DNA of 64,000 nucleotides from Candidatus Thiocaldithrix dubininis. Its GTDB lineage: Bacteria > Pseudomonadota > Gammaproteobacteria > Thiotrichales > Thiotrichaceae. The stretch is from contig CP124755.1 of assembly GCA_029972135.1 (NCBI GenBank), positions 2,108,001 to 2,172,000 of the forward strand, written 5' to 3'. Every line of letters starts with the position of its first letter. Position 1 is the stretch's first letter. Below are positions 25,594 through 35,275 of this stretch, piece by piece. Position numbers and translations under genes: made by a program. The notes beneath the pieces were generated by a model that was not told the origin of the DNA, made no database searches, and saw nothing but the letters and a program-made list of their open reading frames with translations.

Positions 25594-26028
25594 TTATTTT
25601 GTCGGATTAACGGGCGAGTATTCGGCGGCTTTGGCACGCGCTTCGCATTCATAGGGATTATCCCAATACGCATGCTTACCACGCGCTAGGGCATACACAC
25701 TGCCTAAGCCGTACACCAAGGGAAACACACAACCCCATTTCTCAAACTGCGCTACATGCACACGTTCATGGCAACGGCTGGCGGCTAAATGCTGTGCGGA
25801 AACGCCCACCACAATATGTCCAACAGTAAAGGCATTGACTGCGCCAAACAATGGCAAGCCGTGATGCAGCTTCCGACCTAACCAACCGTCACAAATTTCA
25901 ATCACGCCCGTATGTAGCGTTACCTTGCCACCACTTAACTTAGCCACCCCTAATAATGGCAAAAACAACAAGGTAATCGGGCTTACCCATACGTAACATA
26001 GCAGTTGTTTAAGACGCATGACGTTCAT
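25594..26028 (-). CDS. Zincin-like membrane protein with HERVH motif
   Basis: A 144-residue protein with an N-terminal hydrophobic segment (about 8-30, LCYVWVSPITLLFLPLLGVA) and the motif CHERVHVAQFEKWG, an HExxH zinc signature, followed about 38 residues later by YECEARAKAAEY, whose glutamate could be the third ligand. This resembles compact metallopeptidase-like domains, but I cannot name the family and proteolysis is not shown. ATG 26028 is chosen because GAGGAA (26040-26035) lies 6 bases upstream; an in-frame start at 26049 has no such support. Confidence 0.7.
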   Translation of the reverse strand: MNVMRLKQLLCYVWVSPITLLFLPLLGVAKLSGGKVTLHTGVIEICDGWLGRKLHHGLPLFGAVNAFTVGHIVVGVSAQHLAASRCHERVHVAQFEKWGCVFPLVYGLGSVYALARGKHAYWDNPYECEARAKAAEYSPVNPTK

Positions 26029-26158
26029 ATTAAATTCCTCATATGGCATAAAGCTTGCTGTTAATTTGTGTTAGACTGGCACTTAATATAAGTGCACCTT
26101 AGCACCCTCTAATTACAAGCAAACAGCAAATAGGTAAATCACTGCCAAAGGAGCAACA

Positions 26159-28195
26159 TTGGCAAATACAGCGCATTTAGAACATTCCACACATTTATTA
26201 GAAGGCATTTTATTGTTGCTGGTGTTATCGGTCATGTCGGTAACCGCCTTCAGAACCTTACGCCTGACCCCGATTCTAGGTTACTTATTGGTTGGGATGA
26301 TCGCCGGGCCTTATTTTCTGGATTGGATGCGGGTGACGCAAAATCCCGCTATCGACTTTATGGGTGAAGTCGGTGTAGTGTTTTTATTATTCGCCATTGG
26401 TCTAGAATTTTCGGTAAATCAACTGATGGCCATGCGCCGCGCGGTATTAGGCTTAGGCGGTTTACAAGTCCTGTTATTTATGGCTGGCGGCTGGTTATTA
26501 CTGGTGCATTTTGGCATGAGTTGGCAAGGCGCGATTATTGCGTCTGGTGCATTAGCCATGTCCTCAACGGCCATTGTGGTTAAGCAATTAACCGATCAAG
26601 GCGAAATGCGAGCGCAACACGGGCAATTAGCCTTAGCCATTTTGCTATTTCAAGATATAGCTGTCGTACCATTATTGGTTATTATGCCGTTATTAGCAGG
26701 TAATAATACGGCCAATACCAGTTTAAGCACTTGGTTATTAGATGCTTCTACCGTGGCGGCTATTTTTGCCGTAATGGTAATGGTCGGGCATTACACCCTA
26801 CGCCCGCTGTTCCAATACATTGCCCGCGCTGAATCCACCGAACTGTTTAACCTGACGATTCTTTTGGTAGCGCTAACCTTTGCATGGGTTACGCAGTCGA
26901 TTGGTTTATCGCTGGCATTGGGCGCATTTATTGCTGGCATGTTACTTAGCGAAACCGAATATAAACACCATATTGAAAGTGAAATACGCCCGTTCCGCGA
27001 TATTCTCATGGGTATTTTCTTTATAACGGTGGGTGCAAAACTCAATCTAAAGGTGATTCCCGATTTATGGCAACCGATTTTATGGCTAGTGCTCAGTTTA
27101 ACCGTTGGTAAAACTTTGTTGATTGCTGCCCTAACCCGCTTGTTTGTGCCTAGCAATGGGGTTGCCATGCGTACAGGTTTAGTTTTAGCGCAAGGTGGAG
27201 AATTTGGTTTTGCCTTAATGGCTTTGGCGTTAAGCAATAAACTGATCACTTCAATGGAAGCGCAAGCGGTCTTAGCTGCTATTGTCATCAGTATGGCTAT
27301 TTCACCGCTAATTATTCGTTACAACGACAAAATTACTAAATTACTGTTTGGCGATAGCTATTTAAAACAGCAACGCCGCGATGCGCACGCTTTTGGTTTA
27401 GCTGTGCAAGCGGTTGACGATCATGTAATTCTCTGCGGCTATCGGCGGATGGGGCAAAATATCGGGCATTTTTTGCAAGAACAAGGCATTCCCTATATTG
27501 CGCTGGAACTCGACCCGAAAATTGTGAATGAGGCATGGGAAGCGGGCGACAATGTGTATTACGCCGATGCTACTCGCCCTGAGATTCTGGGAGCAGCGGG
27601 GTTATATCGAGCGCGTTTAATCGTCATTACGGTTGCTGATGTGGAAATAGCCAAGCGGATTGTGGAAGCCGCTCGCAAAAAACGCGGCAGTATTCCGATT
27701 CTAGTCCGAACACGCGATGACACCCATATGCAAGAACTGGAAGAACTCGGCGCAACCGATGTCTTACCGGAAACCTTAGAAGCCACGGTCATGATTGTTG
27801 AGCGTTTATTAGGGCGCTTAGGTTTAAGCCCAGATGAAATGTTCCGCATGGTGGAAAAAGTCCGTGCAGACGGTTACCAAACCTTACGTTCGTATTTCCA
27901 CGGCGATAAGCCCAAACCCAGCCCGAAAAAAGGCGAAAGCTTCTTACAAACGTATAGCATTCGTGAAAGCGATTATGCCGTCGGCAAAACCATTGAGGAA
28001 CTGCATTTAGACCGCGTGCAAGTCAATATTAAAGCCTTACGCCGTGGTGAAATTCGTGGCGAACACCCTGCGGCTAGTATGCGTTTAGAGGCCTTGGATA
28101 TTTTGATTTTGGAAGGCAAAGCGGATCATTTTAAAGAAGTTGAACAGCTATTAAGGCATGGCACAGAATTAAAGACAAAAAAATCCCCATCCTAA
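26159..28195 (+). CDS. CPA2-family monovalent cation:proton antiporter, KefB/KefC-like
   Basis: A 678-residue transporter: about 12 membrane spans of the Na+/H+ exchanger fold (residues about 12-390, with LFAIGLEFS and LALGAFIAGMLLSETEYKHHIESEIRPF in adjoining segments), then a TrkA-N/RCK nucleotide-binding domain (VILCGYRRMGQNIGHFLQEQG, about 422-442) and a TrkA-C domain at about 595-670. This layout matches glutathione-gated Kef and YbaL-type exchangers that move K+ and H+. The start is a TTG at 26159 with AAAGGAG 5 bases upstream. No KefF/KefG-like ancillary gene is adjacent, so the gating ligand is uncertain. Confidence 0.9.
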   Translation: MANTAHLEHSTHLLEGILLLLVLSVMSVTAFRTLRLTPILGYLLVGMIAGPYFLDWMRVTQNPAIDFMGEVGVVFLLFAIGLEFSVNQLMAMRRAVLGLGGLQVLLFMAGGWLLLVHFGMSWQGAIIASGALAMSSTAIVVKQLTDQGEMRAQHGQLALAILLFQDIAVVPLLVIMPLLAGNNTANTSLSTWLLDASTVAAIFAVMVMVGHYTLRPLFQYIARAESTELFNLTILLVALTFAWVTQSIGLSLALGAFIAGMLLSETEYKHHIESEIRPFRDILMGIFFITVGAKLNLKVIPDLWQPILWLVLSLTVGKTLLIAALTRLFVPSNGVAMRTGLVLAQGGEFGFALMALALSNKLITSMEAQAVLAAIVISMAISPLIIRYNDKITKLLFGDSYLKQQRRDAHAFGLAVQAVDDHVILCGYRRMGQNIGHFLQEQGIPYIALELDPKIVNEAWEAGDNVYYADATRPEILGAAGLYRARLIVITVADVEIAKRIVEAARKKRGSIPILVRTRDDTHMQELEELGATDVLPETLEATVMIVERLLGRLGLSPDEMFRMVEKVRADGYQTLRSYFHGDKPKPSPKKGESFLQTYSIRESDYAVGKTIEELHLDRVQVNIKALRRGEIRGEHPAASMRLEALDILILEGKADHFKEVEQLLRHGTELKTKKSPS

Positions 28196-28202
28196 GATGG
28201 GG
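28181..28202 (-). terminator. Rho-independent terminator of the degP-type gene
   Basis: CCCCATC (28185-28191) pairs with GATGGGG (28196-28202) with a 4-base loop. On the minus strand the stem is followed by ATTTTTTT, a strong T tract, 38 bases beyond the protease stop. The plus-strand antiporter stop codon lies in the loop. Confidence 0.8.
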
Positions 28203-28239
28203 AAAATCCTGTGTGAGATCTAAAAACAACGAAACAGTA

Positions 28240-29661
28240 TTAAGGTTTAGTTACCGCAATAAATTGAGTACGACTATCACGCGTAATCAATAAGGCTAAC
28301 GGCTTACCCGCTGGCGCATCTTTCACGATTTTTTGCACTTCATCCATCGACGTAATCTGCTTATTATTAATCGACAGAATAATATCACCCTTACTTAAAC
28401 CCGCTTGCGCAGCCGCACTGTTTGGCTCGATTTCACGCACAATAATGCCGGTATTGCCATCGACTTTATTATCTTTGCGTTCTATATCGGTTAAGGGCGC
28501 TAATAACATGCCTAACGCACCTTTGCCTTTCTCGGGGCTAGTTGCATTTGGCTTAGTGCTATCTTTGTCCGTTAATTTATCAATGGTTACGTTTAGGGTT
28601 TTATCTTCGCCTGCACGTAAGATTTTCACGGGTACTTCTTTACCAATCGGCGTATTACCCACTAACAATGGTAAATCCGCCGCGCTTTTCACGGGCGCAC
28701 CATTAAAGTCGATGATAATGTCGCCTGCTCGGAAATGTGCTTTATCCGCTGGACTATCGGGCATAACGCTGGCAACTAATGCCCCATTGGGTTGTGCCAT
28801 ATTAAAAGAATCTGCTAATTTTTGATCAAGGCTTTGAATCTCAACGCCCAACCAGCCACGACTCACTTGCCCATTAGCTTTAAGCTGCTCAATCACATTT
28901 TTGGCAACATTAATCGGAATAGCGAAGGATATCCCCATATAGCCACCACTGCGGCTATAGATTTGCGAATTCACACCGATGACTTGCCCGTTTAAATCAA
29001 ATAAAGGACCACCGGAGTTACCCGGATTTACTGCCACATCCGTTTGAATAAAGGGAACATATGTGCCGTCTGGCAAACTACGCGATAATGCGCTCACGAT
29101 ACCTTGGGTAGCGGAATGGTCTAACCCAAAGGGCGCACCAATCGCCACCACCCACTGCCCCACTTGCAATTTATCAGAGTCGCCTAACTGCACCACGGGC
29201 AAGTTATCCGCTTTGATTTTTAATAAAGCAATGTCGCTGAGCTTATCTGTGCCCACCACTTCGGCAGGTACTTCGCGTTTGTCACTTAAGGTCACCGTGA
29301 CGGATTTAGCATCATCCACTACATGCGCATTGGTTACCACATAACCATCGTTGGATAAAATAAAGCCAGACCCCATTGCGGCTGCGCCACCGCGCCCGCC
29401 ATCCGGTTGCATTTCCGGCAAGCTACGAAAGAATTTTTCTAATTCTGGCGGTAAATTCGAGCCATCCGGTAAACGCATGGCCGCTTTGCCACCCGCTTTA
29501 CTTTCAACGCTAATGTTAACCACCGCTGGGCTATTTTGTTTAATTAAAGGAATTAAATCCGGTAAGCCATCCGCGAATGCAGGCGCTGCTACGAGGTTGC
29601 TAGCCGCCAACGCCCCCATGAATAGTCCCATTGCTAACGCTAACTTACTGCGTTTGAACAT
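28240..29661 (-). CDS. degP: Periplasmic serine endoprotease, DegP/MucD type
   Basis: Envelope quality-control protease. With ATG 29661 (AGGAGA about 9 bases upstream) the product is 473 residues and begins with a good signal peptide ending AAPAFA (1-30). The trypsin-like domain has the triad His113 (TNAHVV), Asp143 (SDIALLK) and Ser216 (NPGNSGGPL). Two PDZ domains follow (about 260-345, RGWLGVEIQSLD; about 380-470, IVREIEPNSAAAQAGLSKGD). A longer frame start at 29718 would hide the signal peptide. Two PDZ domains separate it from DegS. It is downstream of zipA but 110 bases away, so it probably has its own promoter. Confidence 0.93.
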   Translation of the reverse strand: MFKRSKLALAMGLFMGALAASNLVAAPAFADGLPDLIPLIKQNSPAVVNISVESKAGGKAAMRLPDGSNLPPELEKFFRSLPEMQPDGGRGGAAAMGSGFILSNDGYVVTNAHVVDDAKSVTVTLSDKREVPAEVVGTDKLSDIALLKIKADNLPVVQLGDSDKLQVGQWVVAIGAPFGLDHSATQGIVSALSRSLPDGTYVPFIQTDVAVNPGNSGGPLFDLNGQVIGVNSQIYSRSGGYMGISFAIPINVAKNVIEQLKANGQVSRGWLGVEIQSLDQKLADSFNMAQPNGALVASVMPDSPADKAHFRAGDIIIDFNGAPVKSAADLPLLVGNTPIGKEVPVKILRAGEDKTLNVTIDKLTDKDSTKPNATSPEKGKGALGMLLAPLTDIERKDNKVDGNTGIIVREIEPNSAAAQAGLSKGDIILSINNKQITSMDEVQKIVKDAPAGKPLALLITRDSRTQFIAVTKP

Positions 29662-29771
29662 GGTCTGTTCTCTCCTAAATCTTAGTGTTCTAATCAAGAT
29701 TAATTGTGCACAAACCAACCTTACGACAGGTTTGCTAACACATTAAAAAACATTCATTTCTAGCAAGGACA

Positions 29772-30485
29772 CTAAGCGCTGGTATGTTGGGCTAAGGCTA
29801 ATAATTGATTGCGCATGGCCAAAGTAAAGATTTGTTGTTGTTGATCTTTGAGCACACCATCCAGTTCTTGTGTCAGATTTTCAGCGGTATGCAGAAAATC
29901 ATGCACTGCTTCTTGTGTAGGAATGGGGGCGGGAAGATTTAAAATCAAGGACAAACCGGGCGTAGTGGCTTCCACTAAATCTTCAGGGATCAATGTCCAC
30001 GGTTTCACACCATTCGCCACGCTAAATAAGGCTTGTTCACCCTTAGGCGTTAATACTAAGCGATGGAAAATGCCCATATCGCCGAAACTTAATTCATTAT
30101 TTTGTAAGGCTACTAAGACTTGCCCACCGTCGAAACCGTTGCTGTCGTCAGAGGCTACAAATAACACTAATTGCGCCGGTAAACTAACCGCTGTGTTAAC
30201 CGCTGCGGGTACTTCCGTTGGGGGAATATTGCTGGCGGCGGCCGCATGGCTTTCGCCTAACATATCCTGTGATAAATTACGCGCCTGAGCAGAGGGACGC
30301 TTACCGTCACGCGCAGGGTTATCGTGCAACACACTACTCATTTCCGCGCCACTGGGATCACGCACAACATTTACTGTTTCATCGCGTTTACGGGTGGATT
30401 TAGGTTGTGAGGTACGGCTGAGAAAAAAAATAGCGATTAAGGCAATAATCCCCAAACCCATAATAATGAGACTGACCAGCTCCAT
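29772..30485 (-). CDS. zipA: Cell division protein ZipA
   Basis: Inner-membrane anchor of FtsZ at the division ring. The 237 residues show an N-terminal membrane span with N-out topology (ELVSLIIMGLGIIALIAIFF), a basic then proline/alanine-rich linker (about 25-95), and the C-terminal FtsZ-binding domain (LVLFVASDDSNGFDGGQVL, LSFGDMGIFHRL, FSVANGVKPWTL). It follows smc by about 40 bases, the usual smc-zipA arrangement; ligA, which often comes next, is absent here and a DegP-type gene takes the place. Confidence 0.93.
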   Translation of the reverse strand: MELVSLIIMGLGIIALIAIFFLSRTSQPKSTRKRDETVNVVRDPSGAEMSSVLHDNPARDGKRPSAQARNLSQDMLGESHAAAASNIPPTEVPAAVNTAVSLPAQLVLFVASDDSNGFDGGQVLVALQNNELSFGDMGIFHRLVLTPKGEQALFSVANGVKPWTLIPEDLVEATTPGLSLILNLPAPIPTQEAVHDFLHTAENLTQELDGVLKDQQQQIFTLAMRNQLLALAQHTSA

Positions 30486-30526
30486 GTTGTGTCGACTCCT
30501 TACTCTAAAAGCGGCTTATAATAAAT

Positions 30527-33500
30527 TCATCCATTCGCTAAACGCACGGCTTGAGCCACATCCACTGCGACTAGCCGTGAAACACCCGGTTCGCGCATGG
30601 TAACACCGATAAGATTTTCGGCAAGTTCCATCGTGGTTTTATTGTGGGTAATGAAAATAAATTGTACTTGGCTGGCCATATAGCGCAGCAACTCACAAAA
30701 ACGCCCTACATTCGCCTCATCTAAAGGCGCATCCACTTCATCTAATAGACAAAACGGCGCAGGATTTAAAGCAAAGATAGCAAAAATCAAGGAAATTGCG
30801 GTTAAAGCTTTCTCGCCACCCGACATAAGGTAAATACTGGATAAACGCTTACCCGGTGGTTTTGCCATAATCGCCACCCCTGTTTCTAATAAATCAGGGC
30901 TGGTCATTTCTAAATAGCACTCCCCTCCGCCAAACAAACGCCCAAACATATCGCTCAAGCGTGCATTGACTTGCTCAAACGTCTGTTTAAAGCGGCGACG
31001 GGTTTCCCGATCAATCTTTTGCATTGCCGCCGCTAGCATATCCAAAGCGGTGGTTAAATCCGTATATTGCTGATCTAAATACTGCTTACGTTGGCTCTGC
31101 GCTTGAAATTCCTCAATCGCCGCTAAGTTAATCGCCCCCAAACGTTGAATACTACGTTGTACCTGCTCTAATTGTTGTTGTAAGGCGCTTATCTCTGGCA
31201 AGTCGCTTGCCTCAGCTTGCAACTGCGCTATCTCGAACTCTGTTTTCGCCAATTGCTCTGCCAAATGCTGTTCACGCACTTGGCTAGTTTGCCACTGCAA
31301 ATGACTGGCTTCTTGTAAAGCCCGTAACGCTTCCGCCTGTTTAAGCGCCTGTTGACGCTGTTGTTCTTGCGTCGTCTGCCTTAAGGTTTGCTGCTGCACT
31401 TGCTGACGTAACGCTAACAAGTGTTCTTCGATCACTAGTTTATGGGCTAATGCTTGTTCTAATGCATCTTGTAATGCAGATAACGGCTCATCCGTTGCCT
31501 GTAATTGCATTTGTAAATCGTCATATTGCACTTGCAATAGCGTCAAACGTTCAGCACTGCGCATTAATTGGGTTTGCCATTGCATAGCCTGATGGCGTTG
31601 CGTCTCCAGCGCTAATTGCAAGCTTTGCCATTGCTGTTGCTCATCCCGTAAACGCTGCCGTTGCTGTTGTAAAGCGGTTTGTAATTGCGCTTGCCGGGGT
31701 GCAACTTGCGCCAGCGCGTGTTGGGCTTGCTCTAACGCCAATAAAGCAGCATTGCGTTGTTCCGTGGCTTGTAAATGCTCGGTTTGCAAATCCTCTTGTT
31801 GCAGCGCCAACTCTTCTAATTCTGCATTCAATAACGCAAGGCGTTGTTGTTGTTGCTGCACTTGCTGGGTTAAGGCTTGTACACGGCTATTTAAATCCGC
31901 TTCGGCTTTATGCGCCTGATTCACTTCCGTTTGTGCATGTTGACGCGCTAAGGCTTGCGCTTGCAACGCCTGTTGAATTTGCGTTTGGTGGCTTTCTAGC
32001 TTGCTGATTTGCGTTTCTAAGCAGGCTAATTCAGCTTGCAAATCCTGTATGGCTTGTTGACGCTGTAACACACCTGCCTGAGCCGATTGCGGGCGCTGCA
32101 TGCGTAACCAATTGCGTCCTAACCAAAGCCCATCGCGGGTAATACACGATTCATGGGCGGCTAATTGGGATTGTAAGGCGAAAGCTTGCGTTAAATCCTC
32201 CACCGCATACACCGCTTGCAACCACGTTTGCGCTGCTGTGGGGGCAATAACCTTTGTGGCTAAACTCTGCGGGTTTAACGCCAGCGGTTCGCTATTCAGC
32301 GCTAATAGACTAAGGCTACTGGGTGCTAAGTTGGCTATATCGGGCCATTGCGCAACGCATAATGCAGCTAAATCTTGCGCTAACACCGTTTCCACCGCGC
32401 ATTCCCAACCAGCCACCACTTGCAATTGCTGAGCTAAACGCGGTTGTTGGTCTAAGGCTTGCGCTGTTAACCAAGCTTGTTGTTCCGCATCCACAGGCCG
32501 TAAAGCGGCTTGTTGCAAGGTTTCTAAAGCCGCCAACCGCCCGTATAAGGCTTGGCGTTGGGCTAGGGCTTGCGCTAATTCCCGTTGGCTATTGGTATCA
32601 GCTTGCTGTGACTGCTGCCATTGCGTATGCAGGGCTTGCAACTGTTGCTGATGGGTGTGTTGTGCTGCTTGCAACGTTTGTAATTGGGCGGTTAAAGCGG
32701 CTAAATCTGCGCTAAAACGGTCGGGTTGTAAGCTGTGCGCTTCTTGCTGAAATTTAGCGGCACGTTGATTAGCCTGTTGTAACTGGCGTTCAAGCTGTTC
32801 CATCCGGGCTTTTTCAACTTGCGCTTGCCGCGTCGGTTCTGCCACTTGCTGCTGTAAAGCTTGCCATTGTTGTTGCCACGTATGTAGCTCCACTTCCGCC
32901 GCGTTTAACTGCGCTTCCGCCAGACTAATATGGGCTTGTAACGGTTCAAGTTGTGGCTGTAACTCGGCTACCCGTTGGGTACAAGCGTCAAGCTGGCTTT
33001 GATCTGCGGTTTGGTGGGCAATAGCATCGGTAATAGCTTGTTGCGCTTGTTGTAAAGCCGCTTGTTGCCGCGTTTTTAAATCGTGTTGATGCTGGATGCG
33101 TTGGTTAAGCTGTTGAATCTCTGCATCGGCTTGATAGTACGTGGCTTGCACTTGGGTTAAGTCGGTTTGCTGCTGACTCAAGGTAGCGCGGGCTTGTTCA
33201 ATTTGCGTATCAAGTTGCTGCACTTGCGCGGTTTGTGCCTGATACGCCGCGGTATGCTGTTGTAACTGCTGGAATTGGCTAGCAGTTTCGCCTTGCAAGC
33301 CTTGCCATTGCTGGAATAACAAACTGGCTTCTAAATGCCGCGCTTGCTCACGTAACTCTCGGAAGCGTTGGGCGGCTTTTGCCTGCTTTTCCAACTTTTC
33401 TAATTGCTGATTCACTTCATCGCGTACATCCTGCAAGCGCGCCAAATTCTCCCGCGTACTCGCCATGCGCGTTTCGGTTTCGCGCCGCCGCTCTTTATAC

Positions 33501-34015
33501 CGTGAAATACCCGCCGCTTCTTCCAAGGTATTGCGTAATTCATCTGGCTTGGCTTCAATCAAGCGCGAAATCATGCCTTGTTCAATAATGGCGTAACTGC
33601 GTGCGCCTAAACCTGTGCCGAGAAAAATATCGGTAATATCGCGCCGCCGACATTTATTGCCATTTAAAAAATACTTGGAATCTCCGTCACGACAGATTTG
33701 CCGTTTCACCGAAATTTCCGCAAAGGCAGCATATTCACCGCCTAAACTGCCCTCGCTATTATCAAATATCAGTTCAACCGATGCCAAACCCACCGGCTTA
33801 CGCGAGGCTGAGCCATTAAAAATCACGTCCTCCATTGATGCGCCACGTAAGTGCTTGGCGGAACTTTCGCCCATAACCCAGCGAACCGCATCAATGGTAT
33901 TCGACTTGCCACAGCCATTCGGACCAAGAATCGCCGTCAAATTACTTTGCAATTCTAAACTGACTGGGTCAACAAAACTTTTAAAGCCCGCAATGCGGAT
34001 TTTGCTTAAGCGCAC
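30527..34015 (-). CDS. smc: Chromosome segregation ATPase SMC
   Basis: Structural maintenance of chromosomes protein. The 1162 residues show the N-terminal head with Walker A GPNGCGKSNTID (about 32-43), two long glutamine-rich coiled coils (about 170-500 and 640-930) around a hinge (about 510-640), and the C-terminal head with the signature YLMSGGEKALTAISLIF and Walker B PFCLLDEVDAPLDEANV. Length and layout are normal for bacterial SMC. Coiled-coil regions are unusually rich in Gln, Ala and Leu. It leads the smc-zipA unit. Confidence 0.97.
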   Translation of the reverse strand: MRLSKIRIAGFKSFVDPVSLELQSNLTAILGPNGCGKSNTIDAVRWVMGESSAKHLRGASMEDVIFNGSASRKPVGLASVELIFDNSEGSLGGEYAAFAEISVKRQICRDGDSKYFLNGNKCRRRDITDIFLGTGLGARSYAIIEQGMISRLIEAKPDELRNTLEEAAGISRYKERRRETETRMASTRENLARLQDVRDEVNQQLEKLEKQAKAAQRFRELREQARHLEASLLFQQWQGLQGETASQFQQLQQHTAAYQAQTAQVQQLDTQIEQARATLSQQQTDLTQVQATYYQADAEIQQLNQRIQHQHDLKTRQQAALQQAQQAITDAIAHQTADQSQLDACTQRVAELQPQLEPLQAHISLAEAQLNAAEVELHTWQQQWQALQQQVAEPTRQAQVEKARMEQLERQLQQANQRAAKFQQEAHSLQPDRFSADLAALTAQLQTLQAAQHTHQQQLQALHTQWQQSQQADTNSQRELAQALAQRQALYGRLAALETLQQAALRPVDAEQQAWLTAQALDQQPRLAQQLQVVAGWECAVETVLAQDLAALCVAQWPDIANLAPSSLSLLALNSEPLALNPQSLATKVIAPTAAQTWLQAVYAVEDLTQAFALQSQLAAHESCITRDGLWLGRNWLRMQRPQSAQAGVLQRQQAIQDLQAELACLETQISKLESHQTQIQQALQAQALARQHAQTEVNQAHKAEADLNSRVQALTQQVQQQQQRLALLNAELEELALQQEDLQTEHLQATEQRNAALLALEQAQHALAQVAPRQAQLQTALQQQRQRLRDEQQQWQSLQLALETQRHQAMQWQTQLMRSAERLTLLQVQYDDLQMQLQATDEPLSALQDALEQALAHKLVIEEHLLALRQQVQQQTLRQTTQEQQRQQALKQAEALRALQEASHLQWQTSQVREQHLAEQLAKTEFEIAQLQAEASDLPEISALQQQLEQVQRSIQRLGAINLAAIEEFQAQSQRKQYLDQQYTDLTTALDMLAAAMQKIDRETRRRFKQTFEQVNARLSDMFGRLFGGGECYLEMTSPDLLETGVAIMAKPPGKRLSSIYLMSGGEKALTAISLIFAIFALNPAPFCLLDEVDAPLDEANVGRFCELLRYMASQVQFIFITHNKTTMELAENLIGVTMREPGVSRLVAVDVAQAVRLANG

Positions 34016-34095
34016 AAAGGGGGTCTATCGTAATTAGGGATGGGCGATTTTACTCAAGCGTCACTAAAATACTAGTATCCCGCCGCGTTAATCCA

Positions 34096-34815
34096 TTAAA
34101 TAACTAAACTTACCAACCACGGCACGAGTAACGAAGCGACCAACGCGGATAAAGCCATTGCCAGCCCCGAAAATGCGCCTTTCTCCGCACTGATTTGAAA
34201 CGCGCGGGCTGTACCAATGCCGTGCGCAGTAATGCCCATTGCAATCCCCTTTACGCTATCGTCTTGGATACGCAATAGCCGAAATAAGCTAGAACCGACA
34301 ATAGCGCCAATAATGCCGGTAATAATCACGAATACAGCGGTTAAAGAAGGCACACCGCCGAGTTGCTCGGTAATACTCATAGCCACGGGGGTAGTGACGG
34401 ATTTAGGAGCAAGTGATAATAAGGTTTCGTGGCTTGCGCCTAAGTATTTGGCGATTAAAAGGGTGCTAACGCTGGCTAAACTTACCCCAAAGAGTAGCGC
34501 TAAACTAATCGGCAGCCATAAACGCTTAAGCTTGGCAACTTGTTTATATAAGGGCAAAGCCAACCCCACCGTAGCAGGACCGAGTAGAAAGTGAATGAAT
34601 TGCCCGCCTGCAAAATAGTCTTGATACGGAATACGCAACACCGTTAAGACCGTAATAATAATCGCAATGGCAATGAGCACCGGGTTGATTAAAGGGTTGG
34701 ATTTAGCCGCACTATACAAGCGGTAACCAATGCCATAAGCAATTAAAGTCAGTGTTAAGCCAAACAAGGGCGAAGCGGATAAATAAACCCATAACCCATT
34801 AATTGTATTGGGCAT
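34096..34815 (-). CDS. lrgB: LrgB/CidB-family membrane protein
   Basis: A 239-residue membrane protein with about seven spans and family motifs: LLGPATVGLALPLY, SLAPKSVTTPVAMSITEQLGG in adjoining parts, GIGTARAFQISAEKGAFSGLAMAL. LrgB/CidB proteins form holin-like pairs with LrgA/CidA and are linked to murein hydrolase activity and, in some lineages, to export of overflow metabolites. Here it follows the LrgA gene by 4 bases, forming the standard pair. The physiological role in this organism is inferred only. Confidence 0.9.
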   Translation of the reverse strand: MPNTINGLWVYLSASPLFGLTLTLIAYGIGYRLYSAAKSNPLINPVLIAIAIIITVLTVLRIPYQDYFAGGQFIHFLLGPATVGLALPLYKQVAKLKRLWLPISLALLFGVSLASVSTLLIAKYLGASHETLLSLAPKSVTTPVAMSITEQLGGVPSLTAVFVIITGIIGAIVGSSLFRLLRIQDDSVKGIAMGITAHGIGTARAFQISAEKGAFSGLAMALSALVASLLVPWLVSLVI

Positions 34816-34819
34816 TGCC

Positions 34820-35176
34820 TTAACCCTTCGTTGCTGTAAAACGAATGAACACCTGCATAAACAAGGCGGTTAAGCCTAAGGTTAATAAGGTGCTTAAGAC
34901 TAAAGCGACGCTAATGGGTAACCAATCATTGCCAATACGCCCCCAATGCACCATGACACCCACTCCAGCGGGTACAAATAACAATGATAAGTGACTGAGT
35001 AAGGCGTTGGTAGCGGGTTCAATGGTTTCGGCGAGGCTATCCCGTATTAATAAACTGATGAATAATAACAACATGCCCAATACCGGCCCGGGAATCGGTA
35101 GTTGCAGTAAACGAGCGCTAACCTCGCCGACTAATTGATAAATTAATAATAGAGTGATGCCATTCAGAAAATTCAT
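34820..35176 (-). CDS. lrgA: LrgA/CidA-family holin-like protein
   Basis: A 118-residue membrane protein with four spans: about 4-22, 28-46 (PIPGPVLGMLLLFISLLI), 60-82 (LSLLFVPAGVGVMVHWG) and 88-112. LPIPGPVLGMLLL and FVPAGVGVM are the family signature. It is the first gene of the lrgAB-like pair; the upstream 99-base gap is shared with divergent creD. Confidence 0.9.
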   Translation of the reverse strand: MNFLNGITLLLIYQLVGEVSARLLQLPIPGPVLGMLLLFISLLIRDSLAETIEPATNALLSHLSLLFVPAGVGVMVHWGRIGNDWLPISVALVLSTLLTLGLTALFMQVFIRFTATKG

Positions 35177-35275
35177 AAGAGCTAGGCTAGATTAAAAAAT
35201 GGTAAGCGCATCATACCGCAAGCCCGCGCCTAATCATGCTATATTCCTAGGGTTTTTAGCGGCTGTTAACCCTCG

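Noticed and set aside
33615..34037. Long plus-strand frames antisense to smc (also 31699-32007 and 32323-32715)
   Set aside because: They mirror the biased codon use of the glutamine- and alanine-rich SMC coiled coils. None has a family motif or start signal.
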